The notes beneath the pieces are model-generated. The model saw only the letters and a list, made by a program, of their open reading frames with translations, was not told the DNA's origin and made no database searches. This document shows, piece by piece, positions 52,526-62,033 of a stretch of 64,000 nt of DNA. The stretch spans positions 2,632,001-2,696,000 of the forward strand of contig NZ_CP009621.1 of the NCBI RefSeq assembly GCF_000973725.1. Reading direction: 5' to 3'. The stretch is from Pontibacter korlensis (lineage in GTDB: Bacteria; Bacteroidota; Bacteroidia; Cytophagales; Hymenobacteraceae). The stretch's first letter is position 1. Each line of letters starts with the position of its first letter. The translations under genes were made by a program, and so were the position numbers.

Positions 52526-54784
52526 CTAATGCTTCAGGATCAGTTTAAGAGATTCGGAAGCAGAGTCGCTTACAATACGTGCAATGTATACACCTTCTCT
52601 AAGGCTCTCTCCCTGCACATCAACCTTAACCTGCTCATTCGCCATGGCTGTGCCTGCTTTGAGTTGCTTTACTAATGTACCCTGCATATCATACAGGTTT
52701 ACTGTATAATTACCAGCTTGCTGCAATGTAAACTGAACAGTTGCTTTGTCGCTGAAGGTAGTAGGGTAGGCTATGGCCTGTATTGCCTCCTGCTGCAGTA
52801 CATTCTGGCAAGGGCTTGCTACCACTTCCTGTTTGTAGAACCTGATATCGTCTATGGCACCTGAGCCAGATAGCCTCCATGGATCCCTTCTGCCGTCAAG
52901 CACAACTTTCATTTTCATTACGCCCATTGTATTACCTAAGCTTAGGGTTTGCTGACTGTTGTTGCCTAAAGCTTTTAGCTTAAACCTTTGTATCTCGTTA
53001 TCCTCCCCATCATAAAGATACACCCATGACTCATCCTCATACTCGTCAATATCGAGTACTTTTATCGACTCCATGAAGACAGGGCCTATGGCTGAGAAAT
53101 CCAAAATCAATTCCCCGCCCCACTCGTTATCATCCGGAACGTCAGACAAATCTTTGTTTACTATCAGCACATTTCCCCAGTCCTTGGTGTAAAGGTCTGC
53201 ATCATCGCCGGTAGGTGCCTGGGAGTCGAATATAGCAGCGTGATTTTCCGGTGCAAAGAAGATTGGGTAGCCTTGGTTACGCTTTCTACCTGTCACAGCA
53301 ATAGGACCTAGCTCTGTATTGATAGTTGAGATCAACCCTTTCTTTTCATCGTTGAAATCGATCAGATACCTTTCTACAAGTAGCTCAGTGGATTCTGGTG
53401 TTACTACAACTGTACGGGTGGCGATGCAGCCAGTCTCTGGGTTTGTTACTGTAACAGTATAATCACCGGCCACGGTAACAGTAGGATTCTGCTCGTTGGA
53501 AGTATAGCCGTCCGGGCCGGTCCAGCTGTAGTTTAAGTCTTCTTTATCTGATGAGGCCGTAAGCTGTACAGAGCCGCTTGCGCAGTAGAGTTTGCCGCCG
53601 GTGGCGGTTAGGGCCGGGCTCTCTTCGCGGGTCACAACCACGGTGTCCTGTAATCTGCAGCCATTAATAGAATTATCCATTATCAAAATATAAGTGCCCG
53701 GCGCATCTACTACAGGGGTAGGAGTTCTGGCCCCCGAAACAATATGGCCTCCTTCATTTGCTAACCATATTAAGTGAACCCCTCGCTCCATATTTCCTTC
53801 CAGCTGCACAGAAGGAGACGTACAGGTCAGTTGCTTGTCCGGACCTGCACTGCCCTTCGGATAAATAGGAGGGTATACGGTTTGACTGGCCGAGGCAGAG
53901 TGACCTGTGGTGGTATCAGTGACGGTCAAGATGTATTCACCGGGCACCTGTGCATGAATTTCCTGTGACGTTGCTGAGAAGTTATCTGGGCCTGTCCAGC
54001 TGTAGGAGATTCCTTCAAATTTATACTCACCATTTACAGTAGCACGCCCAACTAGACCACTGCCTGGGCCGTTGCACTCTAATGTGCTGCTTCCTGTTAA
54101 GCCTATTTTCGCTTCTAGAGGTACAATGACTTCATAAGTCACAACCATTTCATCCTGCATTGTGCAACCGGCTGGGCTTGTAAGGGAAATGGTATAGGTG
54201 CCTGGCGCGTCGACAGTAGGTGTATAAGTGTTTGCTCCAGACACAATATTGCCGCCGTCGCTGGCTTCCCATGATACATGGTAAAAATTGTACGCTTTAC
54301 CCTGCAGCTTTAAAGAGGTGTCTGATGAGTACATCACTAAGTCAGGACCAGCATAGTCACCCGGAAAGCCAGGCCCATATACTATATACTCTTTAGAGGT
54401 TGCCAGGCCATTAGCATCTCTGGCAGTGAACCTGTACCAGCCAGGAACTGACACTACTATATCTTTTTGGGTAGACTCGAAGCTCGCAGGTCCGGTCCAG
54501 TGGTAGCTGAAGCCTTCTTCAGTAAGAACATCATCAACGTATACTTGGCCTTCCATTAAGACCTCCGTGACGGCGCAATCTAATATGTTGCCGGTTTCAG
54601 AGGTGTTCACTTCTAGTCTGATTGCGTTTGCTTCAGACTGAAAACCAAATCCAGATTTTGCTACTGCATTAGTATTGGCTACAATGAATATAGTCATGCA
54701 GATATAAATGAAGCACAGAAAATGGTTGACTTGCTGCCTTTTAGAGGGTGTGTCTTGCATGCTGTAACTGTAAATTTTTTTCAT
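52526..54784 (-). CDS. T9SS-secreted multi-domain surface protein with Ig/PKD-like repeats
   Basis: A 752-residue exported protein with a signal region (about 1-42). Residues about 55-490 hold alternating Ig/PKD-type repeats: one type contains YSWTGPDNFSATSQEIHAQV / YTVTVTNPETGC, another VSGANTYTPTVDAPGTYTIS / VSGARTPTPVVDAPGTYIL. A carbohydrate-binding-like or jelly-roll section (about 490-650, LIDFNDEKKGLISTINTE and WGGELILDFSAIGPVF) follows. The last 80 residues (AGNYTVNLYDMQGTLVKQL, LREGVYIARIV) are a type A T9SS sorting domain. It is therefore probably an outer-surface or secreted protein of unknown binding target. Confidence 0.88.
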   Translation of the reverse strand: MKKIYSYSMQDTPSKRQQVNHFLCFIYICMTIFIVANTNAVAKSGFGFQSEANAIRLEVNTSETGNILDCAVTEVLMEGQVYVDDVLTEEGFSYHWTGPASFESTQKDIVVSVPGWYRFTARDANGLATSKEYIVYGPGFPGDYAGPDLVMYSSDTSLKLQGKAYNFYHVSWEASDGGNIVSGANTYTPTVDAPGTYTISLTSPAGCTMQDEMVVTYEVIVPLEAKIGLTGSSTLECNGPGSGLVGRATVNGEYKFEGISYSWTGPDNFSATSQEIHAQVPGEYILTVTDTTTGHSASASQTVYPPIYPKGSAGPDKQLTCTSPSVQLEGNMERGVHLIWLANEGGHIVSGARTPTPVVDAPGTYILIMDNSINGCRLQDTVVVTREESPALTATGGKLYCASGSVQLTASSDKEDLNYSWTGPDGYTSNEQNPTVTVAGDYTVTVTNPETGCIATRTVVVTPESTELLVERYLIDFNDEKKGLISTINTELGPIAVTGRKRNQGYPIFFAPENHAAIFDSQAPTGDDADLYTKDWGNVLIVNKDLSDVPDDNEWGGELILDFSAIGPVFMESIKVLDIDEYEDESWVYLYDGEDNEIQRFKLKALGNNSQQTLSLGNTMGVMKMKVVLDGRRDPWRLSGSGAIDDIRFYKQEVVASPCQNVLQQEAIQAIAYPTTFSDKATVQFTLQQAGNYTVNLYDMQGTLVKQLKAGTAMANEQVKVDVQGESLREGVYIARIVSDSASESLKLILKH

Positions 54785-55364
54785 AGCGTTTTATGTAAGA
54801 ATATTTGGTTAGTAAAGTCAAAGCGGGGCCATGCAGATGAACTCACTGGCTTCACCGCTTTTAGGAACTTAGTTATGTTGAATAAGGTGGATTTCAGCTG
54901 ATGCCCATATAATTTGTAGAGAGGTAACCATCAGATAAAGAGGAGTTAAGTGTTTTTTTGCATAGGCTTGGATTAAGTGTTATTGTGTTTAAACATTGTT
55001 ATTGCCCCAGTAAAATGCATTGCACATGATTTCTGAAATACACAATACTGATTTTTGTAGATTTTGCTAATGATAATTACAACAGTGCAACTCATTTACA
55101 GCATTGGTGACAAGCCTTTATATATTGTATTTGTGAATGATGTTTAGAAGAATGGGTAAAGTGTTCTATTTCCTGAGTACAAAGCATGTAGAATAAAGTG
55201 AACGGAGTTGAGTAGAAAATTTAAGATGAAGTTATTGTACAATTTTTTGATTAAAGACATTAAGAGTTAATGCAATTAAGCAGCGGGTATAATAGGACCA
55301 TTCTTCTATAGAACAGGCTCAGTGAGATTTATATTAATAGCTTCCTGCTACTATATTTGTAGCT
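54785..55364. other. AT-rich intergenic region
   Basis: No supported gene in 580 bases between divergent genes. A 19-codon open frame near 55138-55197 shows no protein features. The plus-strand promoter-like TATATTTG at its right end belongs to the next gene. The rest holds nothing I can name. Confidence 0.55.
55352..55359 (+). promoter_or_regulatory. Probable -7 promoter element close to a start codon
   Basis: TATATTTG fits TAnnTTTG exactly and lies only 5 bases before the ATG at 55365, with a TTTA (55328-55331) about where a -33 TTTG is expected. Transcription would start at or near the start codon, a leaderless mRNA. Confidence 0.5.
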
Positions 55365-55667
55365 ATGAACTCCATTAAACTGAGCTCTTATTACCGCCTC
55401 TATGCCTTCTCCGACTATCAAAGTATGAAGTCTGCTTTGCCCTATATGAGGCAGGTGGTGTTGGCCAAAGGACTAGCAGAAGTAGAGGAGTCGGAGGCAC
55501 GGCGTTATGTGTGGCGCATCAGTGGGAAGGGCTACAAAAATTACCTGGAGCCCTATAGCACCCAGAGCACCAAAGGATCTGGAATTACCTCTCTCATCAC
55601 AGCGCTACAGTCTCTGTATAAGCGCAATGGCTTTTCTGCCCGCTATATTGTAATTGAACGCGGATGA
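55365..55667 (+). CDS. Hypothetical soluble protein
   Basis: A 100-residue protein without membrane segments. It has a Ser/Tyr-rich N-terminus (SIKLSSYYRLYAFSDYQ), a helical central part and basic residues (RRYVWRISGKGYKNY). No family is recognised. The gene starts 5 bases after a consensus -7 promoter element, suggesting a leaderless message. It is followed by another small exported protein. Confidence 0.65.
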   Translation: MNSIKLSSYYRLYAFSDYQSMKSALPYMRQVVLAKGLAEVEESEARRYVWRISGKGYKNYLEPYSTQSTKGSGITSLITALQSLYKRNGFSARYIVIERG

Positions 55668-55801
55668 TAGGTCTAACTTTTCGCAGGCACTAGTTATTTA
55701 TACACATTAAATTGTGTTTTATTTCCTTTATTTTGTACAAATAATGATGTAAACTTATGCTTATTTGTATATAAGAACTGTGAACATAGTTCTCAGAGCG
55801 T

Positions 55802-56278
55802 ATGAATAAGCTGTTTAAAATAGCCAAAGCTACTGTATTATCAGTGGTTTTGGCGCTGTGCCTGCACAGCCAGGCCCTTTCCCGAAATGCTCAACAGCAA
55901 CCAGTAGCCAGTGGAGATACAGTGTGGGTTGTAGTAAACCATGTAAAGCCTGACATTCGGGAACAGTTTGAGCGGTTTGTTTATGAGACCTTCTGGCCAG
56001 CCTCTAAAAAGTTAAACAGCAATGCACAGCGTGCTTTCAACCACACACGTGTGCTAAACCCTGTAGGTCCCGAAGAGGATGGTACTTATACCTATGTTTT
56101 CTTGATGGACCCTGTGATTAGTGGAGAGGACTACCATATTGATAGCCTTCTTAGGAAAATGTATAGTGAACAAGAGGCCAATGCTTACTACAAACAGTTT
56201 GAGGAAACTCTGGCCAGAGGAGGAGAAGTGTATGTAGTTGTTCAATCCCAATTGCTGGGAGGAAGAGCAAACCGGTGA
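55802..56278 (+). CDS. Exported hypothetical protein
   Basis: A 158-residue protein with a signal peptide (MNKLFKIAKATVLSVVLALCLHSQA, cleavage near ALS). The mature part starts TVWVVVNHVKPDIREQFERF and continues with TYTYVFLMDPVISG and EVYVVVQSQL; two such strand-helix-strand units suggest a ferredoxin-like, ABM-type dimeric fold. The family is not identified, and no catalytic motif is visible. Located in the periplasm by prediction. Confidence 0.72.
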   Translation: MNKLFKIAKATVLSVVLALCLHSQALSRNAQQQPVASGDTVWVVVNHVKPDIREQFERFVYETFWPASKKLNSNAQRAFNHTRVLNPVGPEEDGTYTYVFLMDPVISGEDYHIDSLLRKMYSEQEANAYYKQFEETLARGGEVYVVVQSQLLGGRANR

Positions 56279-56311
56279 TGAAATATAGTTGAATGGGGGC
56301 AGAAGCAAGAG

Positions 56312-57013
56312 TTAGAAATCCATACCTAATGATATTTGCCCTACATCCTTCAGCTCGTTCAGGTCTTTGTAAAAGTGTTTTACTTTCAGGTTTTCCGGCA
56401 CAATAACATAGAGCATAATTTTAGAATTGTGCTTGTTCCTGGACTGTGACACACTGATGTTCTTTGTGATGATGCCATGCTTTTCTAGAATGGCAAATAC
56501 CTTACTTGTCTCAATCTTAGCAGACTGAAAACTAATTTTCAGCGTCTTCAGAGAGCCGCCGTTAAAGATCTTTCTTCCTATCTTATCCAGTATGGCGAGT
56601 ACAAAAAGCAGGAGAAGCGTTACGATAACGGCCGCTTCGTACATTCCTGCTCCTACTGACAGGCCTACTGCAGCAACAGCCCATATGGTGGCCGCAGTTG
56701 TTAGCCCATGCGTATTTCCTCCCAGCCTGAAAATAGCTCCGGCACCCAAAAAGCCTATGCCCGAAACCACCTGGGCTGCAATCCTACCTGGGTCCACATT
56801 AGGGTATTCAGAAAACTGCTGCGGAATGTAAATAGAAATGAGCATCAGCAGGCAGGAAGCAACCGAGATAACCATGTGGGTTCTTAATCCAGCATTCTGC
56901 CGTCGGCTTTCCCTTTCCCAGCCCAAGAGGCCTCCCAGCAATGTGCTTAAGAATAACCTGATGACAATGCTGCTTAAAGAGATTTCTGTTGATGCTAGAA
57001 TTGATAAATCCAT
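56312..57013 (-). CDS. MgtC/SapB family protein
   Basis: A 233-residue protein starting at ATG 57013. LFLSTLLGGLLGWERESRRQNAGLRTHMVISV, AAQVVSGIGFLGAGAIFRLGGNTHGLTTAATIWAVAAVGLSVG-type segments (shown in parts) are MgtC hallmarks: four to five membrane helices with conserved Glu-Arg and GFLGAG motifs. A cytoplasmic C-terminal domain (about 145-233) resembles the ACT-like domain of long MgtC proteins. Known members support growth in low magnesium and influence ATP synthase; here the role is unproven. It is a monocistronic minus-strand gene. Confidence 0.88.
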   Translation of the reverse strand: MDLSILASTEISLSSIVIRLFLSTLLGGLLGWERESRRQNAGLRTHMVISVASCLLMLISIYIPQQFSEYPNVDPGRIAAQVVSGIGFLGAGAIFRLGGNTHGLTTAATIWAVAAVGLSVGAGMYEAAVIVTLLLLFVLAILDKIGRKIFNGGSLKTLKISFQSAKIETSKVFAILEKHGIITKNISVSQSRNKHNSKIMLYVIVPENLKVKHFYKDLNELKDVGQISLGMDF

Positions 57014-57207
57014 AGGGTATTTGTAGAGCAAGTAATTCAGAAAGCTTTACTGTTGTTGCTTCTGAAGAGTTTATCATTTATATACGCATCTGCTGTAAGA
57101 TTTATAGAATGAGTGAAACGGATAAGGCTTAGGAAAAGCAGCGGGCGAGTTGATTAGTTTCTATAAATATTAGGATCCTCTATTTTTTCTGTGGCTTTTT
57201 TCCTAAA

Positions 57208-58584
57208 ATGCTATTTCCACAGAACCCAGCCGCCATGATAGATTACTCCTTGCTCTTCGCTGTTTTTGCCGGCATAGCATTGCTGCTTTTCCTGATACTA
57301 TACTTTAAGATTCAGGCTTTTTTAGCCCTGCTGATGGCAAGTATAGCAGTAGCCTTGTTAGCTGGTATGCCTGCCGCTGACATCATCACCAATATACAGG
57401 CTGGTATGGGAGGTACCCTCGGCTTTATTGCTATTGTAGTGGGGCTAGGCGCAATGTTCGGAGCCTTGCTCGAAAGCTCAGGCGGTGTGCAGGCGCTTGC
57501 AGCCTACATCTTAGATAAGACCGGTGAAAAGCAAGCTTCCTGGGCTATGGTGGTGACGGGCTTTCTGGTTGCGATACCAGTATTCTTCGATGTTGGCTTT
57601 GTTATACTTGTGCCTATAGTATATGCACTTCAGAAGAAGACAGGAAAATCTGTTCTTTTCTATGGTATTCCCTTACTGTCGGGCCTGGCCATCACACATG
57701 CTTTTATTCCGCCTACTCCCGGGCCTGTAGCAGTTGCCGATATACTTGGGGCCGATCTGGGGTGGGTGATAGCCATTGGCGTTATTGCTGGAATACCTGC
57801 AGCGGTGGTAAGTGGTCCTTTGTTTGGCCGGTATATTGCCAGCCGCATACATGTAGAGGCTGTTACAGAAGCAGAGCAAGCCGCTAAACCAATAGAACTG
57901 CCTTCTCCTGGTTTGGTGGGCGGCTTAATAGGTTTGCCCTTGGTACTTATACTCCTGAACACGCTTCTGAATAGCCCGCTGTTTAGTGATGCACCACTCC
58001 CTGATTACCTGTTAAGAGGTTTAGCTATGCTGGGGCATCCTTTTATAGCGCTTATTATTGCTAACCTGTTTGCCTGGTACTACCTGGGCCTACGCAAAGG
58101 CTTTAGCAAAAGTCAGCTGCTGGAGTTAAGCTCAAAATCTTTAGGGCCAGCCGGGTTGATTATCCTGATTACAGGTGCAGGTGGCGTTTTCAAACAGATA
58201 CTTACAGAGATAGGTGCAGGCAAGATGCTGGCTGAGGTGATGGCAAGCTATGGCTTTTCGGCTCTGGTCGTGGCTTTTCTAACAGCCGCCGCCATACGTG
58301 TGCTGCAAGGGTCTTCTACCGTGGCCATGATTACTGCAGCAGGTATAACAGCTGCGTTTCTGGAAGGGGGAGGATACAGTGAGGTACAGCGGGCACTGTT
58401 AGTAATTGCTATTGCTTCCGGGGCAAGTATACTATCACACGTAAACGACAGCGGCTTCTGGCTCGTGAGTAAGTATTTCGGTCTGACAGAGCAGCAAACA
58501 CTTCGCTCCTGGACGGTAGTGACTACCCTAATCGCCCTCGTTGGTTTTATAACAGTACTGCTCCTGAACCTGGTGGTGGCGTAG
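57208..58584 (+). CDS. Gluconate:H+ symporter, GntP family
   Basis: A 458-residue permease with about 12 membrane helices. GLGAMFGALLESSGGVQALA, HAFIPPTPGPVAVADILGAD and the GSSTVAMITAAGIT plus HVNDSGFWLVSKYFGLTE motifs are characteristic of GntP/Gnt-II type gluconate transporters. An alternative start at ATG 57235 (MIDYSLLF) would remove a weak N-terminus. Likely substrates are gluconate or a related sugar acid, possibly products of pectin breakdown. The FGGY gluconokinase-type gene is 36 kb upstream, so they are not in one operon. A hairpin follows the gene. Confidence 0.9.
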   Translation: MLFPQNPAAMIDYSLLFAVFAGIALLLFLILYFKIQAFLALLMASIAVALLAGMPAADIITNIQAGMGGTLGFIAIVVGLGAMFGALLESSGGVQALAAYILDKTGEKQASWAMVVTGFLVAIPVFFDVGFVILVPIVYALQKKTGKSVLFYGIPLLSGLAITHAFIPPTPGPVAVADILGADLGWVIAIGVIAGIPAAVVSGPLFGRYIASRIHVEAVTEAEQAAKPIELPSPGLVGGLIGLPLVLILLNTLLNSPLFSDAPLPDYLLRGLAMLGHPFIALIIANLFAWYYLGLRKGFSKSQLLELSSKSLGPAGLIILITGAGGVFKQILTEIGAGKMLAEVMASYGFSALVVAFLTAAAIRVLQGSSTVAMITAAGITAAFLEGGGYSEVQRALLVIAIASGASILSHVNDSGFWLVSKYFGLTEQQTLRSWTVVTTLIALVGFITVLLLNLVVA

Positions 58585-58622
58585 GGGCTACAACTCTACT
58601 GTTAGGCTCCGGGTAAAACAAA

Positions 58623-58658
58623 GCGAGCAGGAAGTGCCCGAAGCTTCTTCCTGCTCGC
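58623..58658 (+). terminator. Hairpin downstream of the gluconate permease gene
   Basis: GCGAGCAGGAAG (58623-58634) pairs with CTTCCTGCTCGC (58647-58658), loop 12 bases. It lacks a real T tract, so terminator activity is uncertain. Confidence 0.55.
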
Positions 58659-58718
58659 CTTGGTAGGAATGTTTTTTGGCTGGAACCTCCAAAGAACTAG
58701 TAAAGTATTAATAGACTT

Positions 58719-59582
58719 CTACTGGCCTTGTGGAGCTCCTTTCAAAGCATCAGCCACAGCGACTGAAAGAGGAGTGGTAGGGCGGCCAATAAGTGATGAT
58801 AGTTGGCGGCTATCGTCATGCAGCGCACCGTTTGCCGCCGCTGCATCCCAGCTAGCGATGGCTTGTGCCAACCCCTCTGGTAAGCCGAAGCTGGTAAGAG
58901 CAGCAGCATAGTCGGCTTCAGATAAGTTTTTGTAAGGAATGTCTTTACCTGTTTGCTTGGAGATCTCTGCAGCCAGATCGCTCAGGGTATAAGCTTCGTC
59001 GCCGGCAAGTTCATACACTTTGCCTTCGTGTCCCTCACTAGTCAGCACAGCAACAGCCGCATCAGCATAGTCGGCACGGGTAGCGAGCGATAGTTTACCT
59101 TCGCCTGCACTTCCTATAAAGGCACCACCAGCAAGTGCACCCTGAATAGAACCAGTATAGTTTTCGGTGTACCAGCCGTTACGCAGCAGGGTGTACGGAA
59201 TTTCAGAGTTTTTCAAAGCAGCCTCTGTCGCTCTATGCTCTTCAGCAAGGCTGATTGGCGAGTTCTCTGCATGAAGAATGCTGGTATAGGCTATCCTTTT
59301 AATTCCTGCATTCTTTGCGGCCTCTATTACGTTATTGTGTTGCGCAGCACGTTGTCCTACTTCACTTCCAGAGATCAGCAGTAAGGTATCAATACCTTCT
59401 AAGGCACGCTCCAGCGTTTCAGGCTTGTCGTAATCAGCTTCACGGGCCTCTACACCAAGGTCAGAAGCCTTTTCAGCAGACCGCACAAGCGCAACAATGT
59501 TTTCAGTGGCAACTTTTTCTTTGAGTTTGCTAACTACAAGGCGTCCAAGTTGTCCTGTAGCACCAGTGATTCCAATTTTCAT
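58719..59582 (-). CDS. NAD(P)H:quinone oxidoreductase-type SDR (NmrA-like)
   Basis: A 287-residue protein with the Rossmann motif GITGATGQLGRLVVSKL (GxxGxxG, residues 4-20), LLLISGSEVGQRAAQH, LLRNGWYTENY and the extended NmrA/atypical SDR pattern seen in QorB/YtfG-type enzymes. It most likely uses NADPH to reduce quinones, protecting from quinone stress. Two 11-bp direct repeats (TTCAGTAAACA, 59613-59623 and 59628-59638) lie just upstream of its start and could be repressor sites; QorB-type genes are often controlled by HxlR-type regulators. Monocistronic on the minus strand. Confidence 0.88.
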   Translation of the reverse strand: MKIGITGATGQLGRLVVSKLKEKVATENIVALVRSAEKASDLGVEAREADYDKPETLERALEGIDTLLLISGSEVGQRAAQHNNVIEAAKNAGIKRIAYTSILHAENSPISLAEEHRATEAALKNSEIPYTLLRNGWYTENYTGSIQGALAGGAFIGSAGEGKLSLATRADYADAAVAVLTSEGHEGKVYELAGDEAYTLSDLAAEISKQTGKDIPYKNLSEADYAAALTSFGLPEGLAQAIASWDAAAANGALHDDSRQLSSLIGRPTTPLSVAVADALKGAPQGQ

Positions 59583-59964
59583 TTTATTATGCTTTTCAAG
59601 TTTATCAATTTATTCAGTAAACACAGTTTCAGTAAACAGCACTGCCTTCATAGTATACTGCTAATGCTTGATTCTCTAAACAGGTTTAGGGTGATAATGT
59701 TATCTGATGCTGTGCTGGATGTAACACTAACAGTGCGGCATAAAGCTGGTAGTCGTGGATGTACGCTTCTAGGGCGCGAAAACAAGCGGACTGCAGGCGT
59801 TTCTAGAGCAAATAATTCGCTGCAGTAAGGTAGTTCTGGTGCTATCGTTTGCTGTACACAGCAAATCTAAGTATAGCATCAGGAACAACTGCCAGCACCG
59901 TTCTTGATCAAATCTGCATACTTTGTAGAGCATCCCACATACCTAAAGAGCTTAATCTAAAACT
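59583..59964. other. Intergenic region between divergent genes, with direct repeats
   Basis: No supported gene in 382 bases. Two 11-bp direct repeats TTCAGTAAACA (59613-59623, 59628-59638), 15 bases apart, lie near the minus-strand quinone-reductase gene. An AAGTATA 7-mer at 59869-59875 is one of many in the window. Confidence 0.55.
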
Positions 59965-60051
59965 GTGGTTTATCCGCTAATTCAGGTGGGTTTGTGGAAA
60001 GAGCCATATGTTTTTCTTAGATTGGTAAGTGAACACACTGATGATTTAACC

Positions 60052-61242
60052 ATGGTTGGCAATTTGCTCCGGTACTCCATAGCTCCACTTATGTCTCAAG
60101 GTTTCCCGGCGGGAGCCTATTTATACTTCCTCCTCTCTTTTTCTGCCTGCACAGGTCAGGCACAGACTGCAAGCAAAACTAGCACTGTACAAACTGCTGT
60201 GGCCTCCAACTCCAGTGCCCTTGAGCCAATAAGGTGGAGGGATGCACTGCGGCAAGAGGAGGGGTGGTACTCTTCACCTGAGGCAATGCGCATTGCCGAT
60301 AATCTTCTGCTCTACCAGCGCGACAATGGCGGTTGGGACAAGAACATGGATATGGCAAAAGTGCTGACTGAGAAAGAGGAAGAGGAGCTCAGGTCACCAA
60401 TAGAGAAGGGACGAGTATCTACCATCGACAACAAAGCTACCTTCACCCAGATGGAGTACCTTGCCAGGGTGTACCAGGCTACGGGGCAGGAGAAGTATAA
60501 AGCGAGCTTTTTGCGCGGCATGGATTACCTGTACGAGGCGCAGTATGAGAATGGTGGCTGGCCGCAGTTTTACCCGATCCGGGAAGGGTATTATGAGCAC
60601 ATAACCTTTAACGACGGAGCGATGATCGGCGTGATGCGGCTGCTACGCGATGTGGCTCAGGACAAACCGACTTACTCTTTTGTGGACGCTACTCGAAAAA
60701 GTCAGGCAGCAAAAGCCGTGGAAAAGGGTGTGGAGGCAATACTGAAAACACAGATAAAAGTAAATGGGCACCTAACAGCCTGGTGTGCACAGCACGATAA
60801 AACAAACTTTGCTCCGCAGAAGGCTCGTGCCTATGAGCTGCCTTCCATTAGCGGGGGTGAAAGCGTAGGAATTGTCAAGTTTCTGATGGAGATGGAGCAG
60901 CCGAATCAGGAGGTGATAAATGCCGTGGACGGTGCCGTGTCCTGGTTAGAGCGTGTAAAAGTAGAGGGCATAAGGCTAGATAAGGTAGAAATACCCTCCA
61001 TAAATAAGGGGTATGACCTGGTGGTCGTAAATGACCCGGCGGCACCTGCTTTGCTGGCACGCTTTTACAAGATTGGAACAAACCAACCAATGTTTGTGGG
61101 TCGTGATGGTATAGTGCGGGAAACAATTGCTGAGATAGAGCAGGAGCGAAGGGTTGGCTACAGCTGGTATCTTGAATTCCCGCAGGACCTGGTAGAGAAA
61201 GCCTACCCAGCCTGGAAGCAAAAGTGGAAAACCGCAGAATAA
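60052..61242 (+). CDS. Pectate lyase, PL10 family lipoprotein
   Basis: A 396-residue protein. The PL10 landmarks are YQRDNGGWDKNMDM, GGWPQFYPIREGYYEHITFNDGA (in parts), and WCAQHDKTNFAPQKARAYELPSISGGES, which together carry the catalytic Arg/Asp region of the family. It cleaves polygalacturonate by beta-elimination. A lipoprotein-type signal (YLYFLLSFSACTGQ, lipobox FSAC) suggests surface or periplasmic anchoring. The start is uncertain: GTG 59965, ATG 60052 or ATG 60091; 60052 gives a basic N-region and is chosen. It fits with the gluconate-type permease nearby as part of sugar-acid use. Confidence 0.88.
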   Translation: MVGNLLRYSIAPLMSQGFPAGAYLYFLLSFSACTGQAQTASKTSTVQTAVASNSSALEPIRWRDALRQEEGWYSSPEAMRIADNLLLYQRDNGGWDKNMDMAKVLTEKEEEELRSPIEKGRVSTIDNKATFTQMEYLARVYQATGQEKYKASFLRGMDYLYEAQYENGGWPQFYPIREGYYEHITFNDGAMIGVMRLLRDVAQDKPTYSFVDATRKSQAAKAVEKGVEAILKTQIKVNGHLTAWCAQHDKTNFAPQKARAYELPSISGGESVGIVKFLMEMEQPNQEVINAVDGAVSWLERVKVEGIRLDKVEIPSINKGYDLVVVNDPAAPALLARFYKIGTNQPMFVGRDGIVRETIAEIEQERRVGYSWYLEFPQDLVEKAYPAWKQKWKTAE

Positions 61243-61265
61243 CAGTTGCTTCTCTCCATCTTGAG

Positions 61266-61601
61266 CTAATCCGGCTTCTTAACCTGAAGGTAGAAAAAAA
61301 CTGTAGAATCAGGTACGGCAGCTAGAATATAAAACTGCATTGAAGAGTCTGGCTGCATCAAGGGCATCGTAGCTTTTTGCTTCTCCGTCTTCTTTTGGTT
61401 CACAGCTGCGTCCTTACGCTTTTGCAGATATCTGCTCGTTATATCATTGTCAGGTGAAGGACTAGTCCTAAGGTATTTTAGGTCAAGCTCTTTCTTTTTA
61501 AGTGGTGGCAACTGCTTTGCTTTCTGTTCGGCAGTCTGAGCATAGGCGCCAGCCACACATGAGGTAAGAAGTGCTGCCACAAGTATTATTTGCCTTTTCA
61601 T
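61266..61601 (-). CDS. Exported hypothetical protein
   Basis: A 111-residue protein with a signal peptide (MKRQIILVAALLTSCVAGAYAQ). The mature part is Lys-rich and polar (LPPLKKKELDLKYLRTSPSP) and ends with a short hydrophobic strand (MQFYILAAVPDSTVFFYLQV). No family is recognised. The end is convergent with the pectate lyase gene, 23 bases away. Confidence 0.65.
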   Translation of the reverse strand: MKRQIILVAALLTSCVAGAYAQTAEQKAKQLPPLKKKELDLKYLRTSPSPDNDITSRYLQKRKDAAVNQKKTEKQKATMPLMQPDSSMQFYILAAVPDSTVFFYLQVKKPD

Positions 61602-61707
61602 TGTTCTATAGCTCTGGAGCTCATGTAAGGATGTTTATCCTTTAACTAAATCTCAAGTTTCTAACCGAACTCTTCTGTGAATCAGGCTTAGTCCTAGTAA
61701 TCCTTAG

Positions 61708-61899
61708 TCAATTCAGCACTCTGATTATTGCTGCAGCTGAATCTAACCCAACATAGAGGCCACACATTATCAGAAATCTGTATTTGAATAGTAATGGATG
61801 TTTATCCTTATTTTTCTTTATCCAAAGCTCAAAATAATATATCACTGTGGCTAAGGCGATACAGAATATGCCAACAATAATCCAATGTTCTACTGCCAT
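61708..61899 (-). CDS. Small two-helix membrane protein
   Basis: A 63-residue protein with two hydrophobic segments (about residues 6-24, IIVGIFCIALATVIYYFEL, and 38-57) separated by a strongly basic loop (KKNKDKHPLLFKYR). No family is recognised. It is part of a group of small minus-strand genes. Confidence 0.6.
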   Translation of the reverse strand: MAVEHWIIVGIFCIALATVIYYFELWIKKNKDKHPLLFKYRFLIMCGLYVGLDSAAAIIRVLN

Positions 61900-62033
61900 A
61901 ACATTAGTATTGATTAGTCTGCTTGCTCATTTGTTATTTTAAATATGAAAAAAAACATACTAAAACACCAGCTGTTTAGATACTCTTTGTTAACCTGAAG
62001 ATGTTTGTGCATGAGGAGCTATACCTAGAAAGG

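Noticed and set aside
55138..55197. Nineteen-codon open frame in the AT-rich region upstream of 55365
   Set aside because: No terminator, no repeated codon pattern, no link to the next gene; random occurrence is likely.
59550..59828. Plus-strand 92-codon frame in the gap before the pectate lyase gene
   Set aside because: Overlaps the end of the regulatory region and shows no protein-like features.
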